Of a stretch of 8,126 bases of DNA, positions 1 to 6,799 are shown piece by piece; the first letter of the stretch is position 1; every line of letters begins with the position of its first letter. The position numbers were made by a program, and so were the translations under genes. Source of the DNA: Tigheibacillus jepli. Its GTDB lineage: Bacteria > Bacillota > Bacilli > Bacillales > Amphibacillaceae. Below the pieces are notes generated by a model. It saw only the letters and a list, made by a program, of their open reading frames with translations. It did not search any database and had not been told where the DNA came from. The stretch is from NCBI RefSeq assembly GCF_030732005.1, contig NZ_JAROCA010000091.1, forward strand, positions 1 through 8,126, given 5' to 3'.

Positions 1-6
1 GGCTTT

Positions 7-35
7 GCGGACGATGACACCCGCTTTTTATTTTT
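7..35 (+). terminator. Weak terminator-like hairpin at the left edge
   Basis: GCGG (7-10) can pair with CCGC (21-24) across a 10-base loop, and a T-rich run follows (five T, one A, five T). It could end a gene that lies to the left of the window. The stem is only 4 bp, so this is a tentative call. Confidence 0.3.
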
Positions 36-86
36 AAGCAGAAAAAGAAAATGGGTACATCGCAAAAAGCTCCATTTGCATTCCCA

Positions 87-115
87 TTGCAAGACATTGC
101 AAAAAGTGTTATATT
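87..115 (+). promoter_or_regulatory. Sigma-A extended -10 promoter for the HD-domain gene
   Basis: The -35 is TTGCAA (87-92), followed by a 17-base spacer and -10 TATATT (110-115). TG sits one base upstream of the -10 (107-108), which makes it an extended -10. The predicted start of transcription is near 122, giving a leader of about 20 bases. A second TATAAT at 125-130 is too close to the ribosome binding site to be the working -10. Confidence 0.6.
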
Positions 116-144
116 CAGAAACAATATAATTTGAGGGAGTGAAG

Positions 145-690
145 ATGATGCGAAAGGTAACATTAGAGACAGTTTTTACCCATCCCATTACACAAAAATA
201 TTTGCAGCGTTCCGGTATTGCACACGCAGTTGCTGTGGCGGAGTATGCATACATCTTTGCCAAGCGCTTTGATGTGGATGCCAATCTTGCCACAAAGGCG
301 GCGCTTCTTCATGATGTCGGTCATTATACGTGGTATCGTGATGGCAAATGGGATTTTGATTTGTATAAAGAAAATGATATTCACGCCATCAAAGGAGCTG
401 CACGTGCACATAAACTATTAATTCGAATCGGGGAAGATCGCCATGCTGCCAAGGAAATTGCTGTCGCCATTTTGTTGCACACAGACTCGTACCTGCCAAG
501 CGGGCAGCTGGAATTAAAGCCGCTGCAAAAAATCGTCGCAATGGCAGATGAAGCGGATGAAGAACAAGGCGGCAATCATCACTATAAACGCATTTCAAAA
601 GAAGATGCCTTGGAGCGGATTCGTGCACTTGATAAAATGATTGCAGTAGGAGAATTCAATCAATCCAATTCGCATGTAGCGTTTATGTAG
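145..690 (+). CDS. HD-domain phosphohydrolase-like protein
   Basis: This 181-residue protein of the HD superfamily is probably a soluble cytoplasmic metal-dependent phosphohydrolase acting on a nucleotide or another phosphorylated small molecule; the substrate cannot be told from sequence. The family's metal ligands are visible in order: His27, the His56-Asp57 pair in LLHDVGH, further histidines at His80 and His112, and a late Asp near 135 (AMADEADEE). The protein is about the size of a bare HD domain, with no extra sensor or synthetase domain. An in-frame GTG at 139 overlaps the GAGGG Shine-Dalgarno (133-137), so it is an unlikely start. ATG 145 has 7-base spacing and ATG 148 is also possible. 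The gene has its own promoter and converges on the carboxypeptidase gene. The HD call is solid; the reaction is inferred. Confidence 0.85.
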   Translation: MMRKVTLETVFTHPITQKYLQRSGIAHAVAVAEYAYIFAKRFDVDANLATKAALLHDVGHYTWYRDGKWDFDLYKENDIHAIKGAARAHKLLIRIGEDRHAAKEIAVAILLHTDSYLPSGQLELKPLQKIVAMADEADEEQGGNHHYKRISKEDALERIRALDKMIAVGEFNQSNSHVAFM

Positions 691-707
691 GATCCCGGTC
701 TTCGTAC

Positions 708-738
708 AAAAAAAGACCCTGCCTGGCAAGACAGGATC
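708..738 (-). terminator. Rho-independent terminator of the carboxypeptidase gene
   Basis: Read on the minus strand, 738-729 pairs with 724-715 as a 10-bp stem with two G-U pairs and a TGCC loop, followed directly by seven T residues (714-708). On the plus strand the two wobbles become mismatches and the T-tract is poor, so it serves the HD-domain gene weakly at best. Confidence 0.85.
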
Positions 739-747
739 TATACATAT

Positions 748-1800
748 TTATTTTGGCAATTTTTTCAAATACTCCTCCAGTGTACTGTGATTTTTCATGA
801 TTTGTTTTGCTGCTTTTTCTCCAACATAGCGAATATGCCATGCTTCATATTCATATTTTGTAATGTCTTCTTTTCCCTTCGGATAGCGGATGATAAATCC
901 GTAATCTGCACAATGTGCAGCGAGCCACTTTCCTTCTTTCGTGTCGGCAAATCTTTCATCGATCCCAAAGTCAATAGCCGGACTTGTTACATCCATTGTC
1001 AGCCCAGTCTGGTGTTCGCTCTGTCCGGGTCTTGCGCTGTATTTATTTGCTGCGTCTTCACCGTCTTTTTCTGCATACGATGCAAATAGTGCCTCTTGTC
1101 TTTCATAGGAACGATAGCCCGATTGTGCATACAGATTGATTCCATCTTTTTTCGCGGCTGCAAACATATTTTCCATTGCGTTTGCGGCAGGCTTGCGCAT
1201 TTGTTTTTTTGGCAAGTCCTCTGTAAATGGAAACGGTACGTCCGGTGTCACTAGATCCTTTGGTACGAAATCAGTCGGAAGTGCGTGGCTTTTGTTGACC
1301 AAGGACAAGATTTCATAGGGATTGCTGATAACGATCCCGTGGTCGTCTTTTTGCGGTTTATCCTGGTGCGGCAAGGCTTTGCCGGGATCGACATCGACAG
1401 CCCCATGAAGTGCTTTTTCAATAGATGCCTTTGCCTGTTGGTCGTACATACCGGTAATATCCAAATCTTTTTGCTGCAATTGAAAATCTGTCATTGCCCA
1501 CGTCGTATCCTCATCGTACGTGCCGGAAATCTGGATCGGATAGCCGATTTTTTTCAAAGCCTGTTGCAGCGCATTTACAGCATCGCTTTTATCACCTTTT
1601 TGCAACGATTTAGCCGATAGTTTAAGTGTTGCTGATTTACTAACGGTCTGGTCGGCTTTCCCTTGCTTTTGCATTTGATTGTTTGTATTTGTCTCGTTAT
1701 TTTTATCACTGCCCGGGTTGCCTGTTTCACTGCAGGCTGCCAGTGTCAGCAGCGCTGTCAGTATGAAAAAGACAGCAGCTCTTTTAAACATAATGAACAT
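748..1800 (-). CDS. Lipoprotein zinc D-Ala-D-Ala/L,D-carboxypeptidase (VanY/LdcB family)
   Basis: This 350-residue exported peptidase should trim stem peptides of peptidoglycan at the outer face of the membrane. Residues 1-23 form a lipoprotein signal peptide with a hydrophobic core and lipobox LAAC, so Cys23 would be lipidated. A low-complexity Asn/Gln/Lys-rich linker (about 24-60) leads to a PG_binding_1 domain (about 64-131) and a VanY domain (about 195-340). The VanY domain has SGYRS, the zinc motif SEHQTGLTMD (His263, Asp270) and EAWH (catalytic Glu319, third zinc ligand His322). Architecture resembles Bacillus YodJ and LdcB/DacB proteins; D,D- versus L,D-specificity cannot be read from sequence. 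The frame is open to 1854, but ATG 1800 is preferred because it follows AGGGGAAG at about 5 bases and puts the signal peptide at the N-terminus. ATG 1791 is an alternative. Confidence 0.9.
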   Translation of the reverse strand: MFIMFKRAAVFFILTALLTLAACSETGNPGSDKNNETNTNNQMQKQGKADQTVSKSATLKLSAKSLQKGDKSDAVNALQQALKKIGYPIQISGTYDEDTTWAMTDFQLQQKDLDITGMYDQQAKASIEKALHGAVDVDPGKALPHQDKPQKDDHGIVISNPYEILSLVNKSHALPTDFVPKDLVTPDVPFPFTEDLPKKQMRKPAANAMENMFAAAKKDGINLYAQSGYRSYERQEALFASYAEKDGEDAANKYSARPGQSEHQTGLTMDVTSPAIDFGIDERFADTKEGKWLAAHCADYGFIIRYPKGKEDITKYEYEAWHIRYVGEKAAKQIMKNHSTLEEYLKKLPK

Positions 1801-1834
1801 TTTTTCTTCCCCTTTTCCGCATCGCACACGACCT

Positions 1835-1864
1835 ATTTTCGCACAGAAATACAATGCTTGGCAA
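1835..1864 (-). promoter_or_regulatory. Candidate promoter of the carboxypeptidase gene
   Basis: On the minus strand, TTGCCA (1864-1859) and GAAAAT (1840-1835) are separated by 18 bases and lie about 35 bases upstream of ATG 1800. The -10 matches only 4 of 6 consensus positions. A separate promoter is expected because the pepT terminator lies just upstream. Confidence 0.3.
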
Positions 1865-1911
1865 GACGGTGACTGCTCCGGGACAATTCCGACAATTCAA
1901 GCCGTTGAATA

Positions 1912-1941
1912 TAAAAGGGGCTGTCCTCAAAAGGGCGCCCC
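1912..1941 (-). terminator. Rho-independent terminator of pepT
   Basis: On the minus strand GGGGC (1941-1937) pairs with GCCCC (1921-1917). An inner CCT/AGG helix extends the stem, and TTTTAT follows. It begins about 20 bases beyond the pepT stop codon and should separate pepT from the carboxypeptidase gene. Confidence 0.65.
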
Positions 1942-1963
1942 GCTTGTGAAAATTCCAAGATAT

Positions 1964-3199
1964 TTATTTGCTTTTGCTGGCAAACAGTTTACTGATTTCA
2001 ACGATGACCATGACAGCTTTTTCCATTGTTTCCACAGAAACATATTCGAACTTGCCGTGCATGTTTTCTCCGCCTGCGAAAATATTCGGTGTCGGCAATC
2101 CCATGTAAGAGATCTGCGAGCCATCGGTTCCACCACGTACAGGTTCAATGATTGGCTTGATATCCAGATTTTTCATTGCTTGGCTGGCAATGTCGACAAT
2201 TTCCATTACCGGTTCGATTTTATCGCGCATGTTGTAATATTGATCTTTCAATTCGAGTTGAACGCTATTGGCCCCATATTCCTCTTGCATTTCCGCCACA
2301 AATTTCTCAACGGTTGCTTTGCGTTCGGCAAATTTTTCTTTATCGTGATCGCGAATGATATAATACACTTTTGTATTTTCCACATCCCCGTTGATGGAAA
2401 TCAAGTGATAGAAGCCCTCATAGCCTTCAGTTGATTCCGGTGATTCCTTTTCCGGGAACTTGGAAATAAATTGCGCAGCCATTTTTCCTGCATTGACCAT
2501 TATATTTTTGGCACTGCCTGGATGAATATTGTTTCCTATAAAAGTAACTTTCGCGGCAGCGGCATTAAATGTTTCATATTGCAATTCGCCAAGCGGCCCG
2601 CCATCCATTGTGTATGCATACGTTGCATCAAAGCGTTTTACATCGAATTTATGTGGTCCCCGTCCGATTTCTTCATCCGGTGTAAAGGCAACACGGATTC
2701 TGCCATGTTTGATTTCCGGATGCTTTAACAAATAATCCATCGCAGTGACAATTTCCGTTACGCCGGCTTTGTCGTCTGCACCAAGCAATGTCGTACCATC
2801 TGTCGTGATCAATGTTTGGCCTTTATAGCCTTTCAGTTCTGGAAAGTCTTTTGTTGACAGCACAATACCACGCGCTTCATTCAGCGTAATATCTTTGCCA
2901 TCATAGTTTTCGATAATCTGCGGGTTGACATTTTTGCCAGTGAAATCAGTAGCTGTATCGACGTGTGCCAAAAAGCCGATGGTTGGAACCTCTTTATCGA
3001 TGTTGGCAGGCAGTGTCGCCATCAAATAGCCATTTTCATCTACGGACACATCCTCCATGCCGATTTCTTTCAATTCTTTTTCCAGTACATGCAGTAAATC
3101 CCATTGCCCCGGTGTAGAAGGAGTCGTTTGACTGTCTTCATTGGATTGGGTATCGATTTTTGCATATGTAGTAAAGCGTTTGATTAGTTCCTCTTTCAT
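1964..3199 (-). CDS. pepT: Peptidase T (tripeptide aminopeptidase)
   Basis: This cytoplasmic di-zinc M20B aminopeptidase removes the N-terminal residue from tripeptides, a late step of peptide use. The 411 residues match the family's usual length of about 410. The metal-site motifs are all present: His79 and Asp81 (AHVDTATD), Asp142 (GADDKAG), Glu176-Glu177 (PDEEIG), Asp199 (MDGG) and His381 (NMHGKFEY). These positions run almost in step with the published ligands of the E. coli enzyme (His78, Asp80, Asp140, Glu173/174, Asp196, His379). The start is taken at the second ATG because AGGAGATG lies 6 bases before it. The upstream ATG (3208) would overlap that site, and Bacillus PepT proteins begin MKEE as here. 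The gene is monocistronic, with a terminator downstream and a divergent sulfurtransferase operon upstream. Confidence 0.96.
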   Translation of the reverse strand: MKEELIKRFTTYAKIDTQSNEDSQTTPSTPGQWDLLHVLEKELKEIGMEDVSVDENGYLMATLPANIDKEVPTIGFLAHVDTATDFTGKNVNPQIIENYDGKDITLNEARGIVLSTKDFPELKGYKGQTLITTDGTTLLGADDKAGVTEIVTAMDYLLKHPEIKHGRIRVAFTPDEEIGRGPHKFDVKRFDATYAYTMDGGPLGELQYETFNAAAAKVTFIGNNIHPGSAKNIMVNAGKMAAQFISKFPEKESPESTEGYEGFYHLISINGDVENTKVYYIIRDHDKEKFAERKATVEKFVAEMQEEYGANSVQLELKDQYYNMRDKIEPVMEIVDIASQAMKNLDIKPIIEPVRGGTDGSQISYMGLPTPNIFAGGENMHGKFEYVSVETMEKAVMVIVEISKLFASKSK

Positions 3200-3232
3200 G
3201 GTATTCATCTCCTAGCTTTATTTAGTTTTTAG

Positions 3233-3241
3233 TTTATCACA
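3233..3241 (-). promoter_or_regulatory. Possible extended -10 promoter of pepT
   Basis: On the minus strand TGTGATAAA (3241-3233) resembles an extended -10: TG, one base, then GATAAA, with 4 of 6 hexamer matches. It lies about 34 bases before ATG 3199. No good -35 was seen 16-18 bases upstream, so the call rests on the TG motif alone. Confidence 0.3.
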
Positions 3242-3385
3242 TTTTGGAAAAAACATATTCATTTCAGGCATCAGGAATTGTCGGTGAATTATTTTCTAAT
3301 CGGAATACTTTGGGAAAAGAAAAATATATGGCAAAATATAAGAAAGAATGGAATAAAGTTGAATGCTGCGGATGGAGGGTTCGAA

Positions 3386-4219
3386 TTGACATATTTGATT
3401 AGTGTGGATCGATTAAAAAAACGGGAGAAGGAAAATACGGTGATTGTAGATGTCCGCTTTGACCTGCAGGATGCGCAAGCCGGGAGGAAGGCATATATTC
3501 AGGCACATATTCCCGGTGCGGTTTATTTAGATTTGAACCAGGATCTTTCCTCGAAAAAACAGAAACATGGCGGCAGTCACCCGTTGCCAGACATGGAATT
3601 GTTAGCGGCAAAGCTTGGTAATATCGGCATTGGTCCGGATACAACGGTTGTCATTTATGATGCGGACAATGATATGTTTGCGCCGAGGCTTTGGTGGCTG
3701 CTGCATCATTTAGGGCATGAAAAAGCGTATGTTCTCGATGGCGGTTTTAAACGTTGGGTAGACGAAGGGAACCCAACGACAGCGGAAATCCCTCGTTCCC
3801 AACCTAAAACATTCCGCCTAAACCCAAAGCACAGTGACACGGTGGACATCAATCAAGTGAAAGAAAAGCTTGCCGGCAACGAAGCGATATTAATTGATTC
3901 AAGAGCGAAAGACCGCTATTTGGGAAAGACTGAGCCGTTGTATAAAAAGGCTGGCCATATTCCCGGTGCCAAAAATTATTTTTGGAAAAATGTCCTGGAT
4001 GACAGCGGCAAATGGAAAACAATTGAAGCATTGCAGGACCATTTCAAGGACTTGCCAAAGGATAAGGAGATTATCGTATCGTGTGGTTCAGGTGTGTCGG
4101 CATGTCCGAATATACTGGCATTGAAAACAGCCGGCTTTTCGAATGTAAAGCTTTACCCGGGAAGCTTTAGCGACTGGATTTCCTATGACGACAATCCAGT
4201 AGCCAAAGGGGAGGCATAG
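3386..4219 (+). CDS. Tandem-rhodanese sulfurtransferase (3-mercaptopyruvate/thiosulfate type)
   Basis: This 277-residue cytoplasmic sulfurtransferase moves sulfane sulfur from a donor such as 3-mercaptopyruvate or thiosulfate to a thiophilic acceptor through a cysteine persulfide. It has two rhodanese domains. The N-terminal one (about 4-128, with AHIPGAVYLDL) is catalytically dead, with Asp92 where the cysteine would be. The C-terminal one (about 152-272, with GHIPGAKNYFW) carries Cys233 in CGSGVSAC. A CGSGV-type loop is typical of mercaptopyruvate sulfurtransferases such as E. coli SseA, whereas CRKGVT is typical of classical rhodaneses. The frame is open from 3278, but TTG 3386 is chosen because GGAGGG (3374-3379) sits 6 bases upstream and the protein then begins at the normal family N-terminus (MTYLISVDRL). 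It is the first gene of an operon with tag. I found no convincing promoter in 3240-3380. Confidence 0.9.
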   Translation: MTYLISVDRLKKREKENTVIVDVRFDLQDAQAGRKAYIQAHIPGAVYLDLNQDLSSKKQKHGGSHPLPDMELLAAKLGNIGIGPDTTVVIYDADNDMFAPRLWWLLHHLGHEKAYVLDGGFKRWVDEGNPTTAEIPRSQPKTFRLNPKHSDTVDINQVKEKLAGNEAILIDSRAKDRYLGKTEPLYKKAGHIPGAKNYFWKNVLDDSGKWKTIEALQDHFKDLPKDKEIIVSCGSGVSACPNILALKTAGFSNVKLYPGSFSDWISYDDNPVAKGEA

Positions 4220-4221
4220 GC

Positions 4222-4785
4222 ATGGAAAAGCGGCGGTGCAGCTGGGCAGAAGGGGCGGAACCCTTGTATCAAGCATATCATGACCTGGAATGGGGCAGAC
4301 CAACACATGACGACCGTGAACTTTTTGAGATGCTTTGCCTGGAAGGTGCGCAGGCAGGTCTTAGCTGGATAACCATTTTACGCAGAAGGGAAAATTACCG
4401 GAAAGCATTCGCAGGGTTTCATCCGGAAAAAATTATTCATTTTGATGAAGCAAAAGTGGCAGCACTCAAACAAGATGCCGGTATCATCCGCAATGAGTTG
4501 AAAATCCGCTCTGTCATCAAAAATGCAAAGGCATTTTTAAACGTGCAAGCAGAATTTGCTACGTTTGATACATATGCTTGGCAGTTTGTCGGCGGTGAAA
4601 CAATTTATCATGATTTTGCCAGCCACGAGCAGGTTCCGAATTTCACCAAAGAAGCCGAAGCGATGAGCAAAGATATGCGAAAGAGGGGCTTTTCCTTTGT
4701 TGGCCCAACGATTTGCTATGCTTTTATGCAGGCAACCGGTATGGTGAACGATCATACCCAAGATTGCTTTCTGTACCATAAATAA
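4222..4785 (+). CDS. tag: DNA-3-methyladenine glycosylase I
   Basis: This base-excision repair enzyme removes 3-methyladenine from alkylated DNA, leaving an abasic site. The 187-residue length is normal for the family. The zinc-snap ligands joining the two ends of the protein are present: Cys6 and His20 near the N-terminus, and His178 and Cys182 near the C-terminus, matching Cys4, His17, His175 and Cys179 of E. coli TAG. The LEGAQAGLSW segment carries Glu41, equivalent to E. coli Glu38 in the base pocket, and the C-terminal region has VGPTICYAFMQATGMVNDH. The ATG lies 2 bases after the sulfurtransferase stop, and its Shine-Dalgarno (GGGGAGG, 4208-4214) is inside that gene, so the two are co-transcribed and probably translationally coupled. 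No clear terminator follows. Confidence 0.95.
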   Translation: MEKRRCSWAEGAEPLYQAYHDLEWGRPTHDDRELFEMLCLEGAQAGLSWITILRRRENYRKAFAGFHPEKIIHFDEAKVAALKQDAGIIRNELKIRSVIKNAKAFLNVQAEFATFDTYAWQFVGGETIYHDFASHEQVPNFTKEAEAMSKDMRKRGFSFVGPTICYAFMQATGMVNDHTQDCFLYHK

Positions 4786-4829
4786 CTTTCCCGTGCGGTT
4801 TTCACATGGCTGGTGAATAGATGCCAGGC

Positions 4830-4978
4830 ATATCATGAGTGAAGAGAAGAAAATGCGATCATTCAGTCACCTGGTACTGGGATGAACTACCGAATGAGCA
4901 GAAAAAAGTTTTGTTCAGTCGTTCATAGCGTTGATGAGTTACCGAACGAGAAGAAAAAAGCTATGTTCGGTCGTTCAT
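4830..4978 (+). repeat. Hairpin-forming repeats, 52-base period (two clear copies, one degenerate)
   Basis: Two 46-base units at 4881-4926 and 4933-4978 agree at 39 of 46 positions. A decayed third unit lies upstream, with its GAGAAGAAAA core at 4844, exactly 52 bases before the cores at 4896 and 4948. Each clear unit folds: 14-base arms (4882-4895 with 4913-4926; 4934-4947 with 4965-4978) flank a 17-base A-rich loop. Unit 2 has 13 of 14 pairs including two G-U; unit 1 has 12 of 14 including one G-U. The T-C mismatch at arm position 7 is shared. The period is not a multiple of 3, so the repeat does not encode a repeated peptide. Together with the promoter at 5021, this accounts for most of the gene-free stretch 4786-5123. 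Confidence 0.75.
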
Positions 4979-5020
4979 TGATTGCATCCTAAATAAATAT
5001 TACCAATATAAGATTTACCC

Positions 5021-5050
5021 TTGAAAACGCCCCCGACTGTCTAGTAGAAT
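5021..5050 (+). promoter_or_regulatory. Sigma-A promoter of the GNAT-like gene
   Basis: TTGAAA (5021-5026), an 18-base spacer and TAGAAT (5045-5050) match the consensus at 5 of 6 positions in each hexamer. Transcription would start near 5057 and leave a leader of about 67 bases before ATG 5124. It lies downstream of the hairpin repeats, so they are not in this transcript. Confidence 0.6.
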
Positions 5051-5123
5051 ACGTAATTGTGTGCACATTGGACAGTTATACGGAATAAACGGAATAAAAA
5101 AGTTTAATGGGGGCAAATGGTAA

Positions 5124-5636
5124 ATGGAATCAGCATTTTTAATAGAAGAAACAAAATCGAAAGAGGAGATAAGGGAGGAGCTGGATCAGCTGGAAATCCA
5201 AGTTTTTCGCATGCAACAGAATATGAAGGAAATTGCCAAACAAGCAGAAATTATAGGGATTGACCAAACAAAGGATGATAATTGGGTTATTGTGTATGCG
5301 AAAGAGGAAGCAGATACATTTCAGCTGATGTTGCATGATTGCAGGCAAGCCTTTCGCGGGGATTGGCACTCTGCACTTGAAGCAGCGTATCGTGATGCAA
5401 ATACATTGCATATCGCTGAAATTAAGGGAGAAACAAATCAGGGATATGGATCCGTTTTAATGAATCATTTAAAAGAAAAGGCAAAGGAAGAGAATATCCG
5501 GTATATCACTGGTGATCTTGTAGAACGAGATTATGATCATGTTGACAGGCTGACGTATTTCTATCAAAAGCATAACTTTGAAGTTAGTTTTGATCACGAG
5601 GAAAAATGCGGGGAAATTGTCTGGAATGACTGGTAA
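5124..5636 (+). CDS. Coiled-coil protein with a C-terminal GNAT-like acetyltransferase domain
   Basis: This 170-residue soluble protein is not recognised as a named gene. Residues about 11-44 are rich in Glu, Gln, Lys and Leu and look like a coiled coil or long helix. The second half resembles a GNAT N-acetyltransferase: a beta strand at 95-101, then NQGYGSVLMNHLKEKA (105-120), which fits the acetyl-CoA pyrophosphate-binding motif A with its Gly-x-Gly turn and helix. YFYQKHNFEV (145-154) is the usual motif B ending. If so it would move an acetyl group from acetyl-CoA to an unknown amine. The coiled coil is not standard for GNAT enzymes and may mediate dimerisation or partner binding. ATG 5124 follows a G-rich Shine-Dalgarno (5109-5113) at about 10 bases, slightly long. 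The gene has its own promoter and terminator. Confidence 0.75.
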   Translation: MESAFLIEETKSKEEIREELDQLEIQVFRMQQNMKEIAKQAEIIGIDQTKDDNWVIVYAKEEADTFQLMLHDCRQAFRGDWHSALEAAYRDANTLHIAEIKGETNQGYGSVLMNHLKEKAKEENIRYITGDLVERDYDHVDRLTYFYQKHNFEVSFDHEEKCGEIVWNDW

Positions 5637-5648
5637 CGCGGTATAGTT

Positions 5649-5678
5649 AAAGGACCTGCACATTATGGCTCTTTTTTT
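5649..5678 (+). terminator. Rho-independent terminator after the GNAT-like gene
   Basis: AAAGGACC (5649-5656) pairs with GGCTCTTT (5667-5674) with one mismatch and one G-U around a 10-base loop, and the T run continues to 5678. It lies 12 bases after the stop codon. Confidence 0.6.
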
Positions 5679-5711
5679 GTAAGACCTGACATAGTCATAA
5701 GAAAATTTGGC

Positions 5712-5717
5712 TACAAT
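5712..5717 (+). promoter_or_regulatory. Possible -10 element before the leader ORF and MBL gene
   Basis: TACAAT matches the -10 consensus at 5 of 6 positions and stands 20 bases before the AAGGGG ribosome binding site of the small ORF. The nearest -35-like hexamer, CTGACA (5686-5691), is 20 bases upstream, which is too far for a standard spacer, and the TG at 5708-5709 is one base out of register for an extended -10. Confidence 0.35.
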
Positions 5718-5737
5718 GTAGAAGGAAAAGGGGAAAG

Positions 5738-5782
5738 ATGAAACATTTGGTATCATTGGAATATCCAAGTAAACGAAGGTGA
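5738..5782 (+). CDS. Possible 14-codon leader peptide upstream of the MBL hydrolase
   Basis: The ORF encodes MKHLVSLEYPSKRR. A strong AAGGGGAAAG ribosome binding site lies just before its ATG. Its TGA stop (5780-5782) is the end of the AAGGTGA Shine-Dalgarno of the downstream MBL gene, whose ATG is 4 bases further on. A ribosome ending here would sit over the next start site, so coupling or reinitiation is plausible. There is no homology evidence, and the ORF may be untranslated or a chance reading frame. I see no run of identical codons or hairpin pair that would suggest classical amino-acid attenuation. Confidence 0.35.
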   Translation: MKHLVSLEYPSKRR

Positions 5783-5786
5783 ATGA

Positions 5787-6701
5787 ATGAAACGGTATGA
5801 AAATATGGATCAGGTTAGTACGAAAAGCAACCTAAGTGACTTATATAAATGGTGGAAAGAATCGAGCAACAGACAAAAGGATTTGTCTTGGCAAGTTCCT
5901 GCAGTCAAAAATCCAAGCATTGATTTTTTGCGGAAAAACCGGGAAATGCCTACACTGACATGGATTGGTCATTCTACATTTTTATTGCAAATGGCAGGGC
6001 TAAATATAATTACCGATCCGATTTGGACAAAATGGCTCAGCGGATACAGACGTCTCAGTCCCGCCGGCATACCAATCAAACAGCTTCCGCCAATCGATAT
6101 TGTATTAATATCGCACAGTCATTACGACCATTTAAGTTATCACTCAATCAAGAGACTGCCGGGAAGTCCGACTTTTTTCGTTCCATCTGGTCTGGGAAAG
6201 TGGTTTGTGAGAAAAGGATTTGACCAAGTAGCAGAATTTGAATGGTGGGGGACCCAACAGTATCGTAACGTGACGTTCACATTTGTACCGGCACAGCACT
6301 GGACTAAACGAACCCTTTTTGACACCAATACGTCACACTGGGGCGGTTGGGTGCTAAAAGGTGAAAATATACCAACTGTCTATTTTGCAGGAGATAGCGG
6401 GTATTTTCGCGGGTTTACGGAAATAGGTAAACGCTTTGCTATCGATTATGCACTGATACCAATCGGCGCATATGAACCGGAGTGGTTCATGAGCAAGGAA
6501 CACGTTACACCGGAAGAGGCCATCCAAGCGTTTTTGGATTGCGGGGCAAAGAAAATGTTTCCGATGCATTATGGTGCTTATATGCTTGCAGACGATTCAC
6601 CGAAAGAAGCAGTTGACCGGCTACAGGATGAATGGGAGCTTAGGGGATTGGATAAGCAACGGTTGTTGATGCCACAGCTTGGTGAGATGTGTTATTTGTG
6701 A
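5787..6701 (+). CDS. NAPE-PLD-like metallo-beta-lactamase-fold hydrolase
   Basis: This 304-residue cytoplasmic protein of the MBL superfamily (COG2220 branch) is related to the NAPE-hydrolysing phospholipase D and UlaG group. All metal ligands are visible: His110, His112, Asp114 and His115 in HSHYDH, His171 in PAQHW, Asp203 in AGDSGY and His261 in PMHYG. Branch-specific segments are also present: WIGHSTFLLQ (59-68), SHWGGW (183-188) and IPIGAYEPEWFM (224-235). By family analogy it cleaves a phosphodiester or related bond, possibly in a lipid, but bacterial members are largely uncharacterised. The first about 55 residues precede the MBL core, as is usual in this branch. ATG 5787 follows AAGGTGA at 4 bases. 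An AT-only inverted repeat beyond the stop has no T-tract, so termination is unclear. Confidence 0.9.
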   Translation: MKRYENMDQVSTKSNLSDLYKWWKESSNRQKDLSWQVPAVKNPSIDFLRKNREMPTLTWIGHSTFLLQMAGLNIITDPIWTKWLSGYRRLSPAGIPIKQLPPIDIVLISHSHYDHLSYHSIKRLPGSPTFFVPSGLGKWFVRKGFDQVAEFEWWGTQQYRNVTFTFVPAQHWTKRTLFDTNTSHWGGWVLKGENIPTVYFAGDSGYFRGFTEIGKRFAIDYALIPIGAYEPEWFMSKEHVTPEEAIQAFLDCGAKKMFPMHYGAYMLADDSPKEAVDRLQDEWELRGLDKQRLLMPQLGEMCYL

Positions 6702-6737
6702 ATTGTTTCTTTAATGATGGAAAAAACAACATTCAGG

Positions 6738-6766
6738 CAGACATTCAAACGTTTAATCTTTATAAT
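6738..6766 (+). promoter_or_regulatory. Sigma-A promoter of the nucleotidyltransferase pseudogene
   Basis: CAGACA (6738-6743; 4 of 6 to consensus), a 17-base spacer and a perfect TATAAT (6761-6766) precede the pseudogene start by about 34 bases. The signals are intact although the gene is broken. Confidence 0.55.
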
Positions 6767-6799
6767 ATAAACTAAAATAATTATTGGGAGTTGATTAGC

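Noticed and set aside
1679..2434. A 251-codon plus-strand reading frame
   Set aside because: It spans the pepT 3' end, its terminator and the carboxypeptidase start on the opposite strand. The residues are rich in Phe, His and Cys as expected for an antisense shadow.
3278..3385. N-terminal extension of the sulfurtransferase from ATG 3278
   Set aside because: The extra 36 residues do not look like the family, ATG 3278 lacks a ribosome binding site, and TTG 3386 has a strong GGAGGG at proper distance.
4820..4833. Small palindrome around ATGCCAGGCAT
   Set aside because: The arms are 5 bp with a one-base centre. It could be an operator, but nothing links it to a regulator or promoter.
4882..4992. 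A 36-codon ORF running through both hairpin repeat units (ATG 4882 to a TAA near 4990)
   Set aside because: It has no good ribosome binding site, and the 52-base repeat period puts the two units in different frames, so the repetition is not at the protein level.
6702..6732. AT-only inverted repeat (TTGTTT with AAACAA) after the MBL stop codon
   Set aside because: The stem contains almost no G-C pairs and no T-tract follows, so it is not a convincing terminator.
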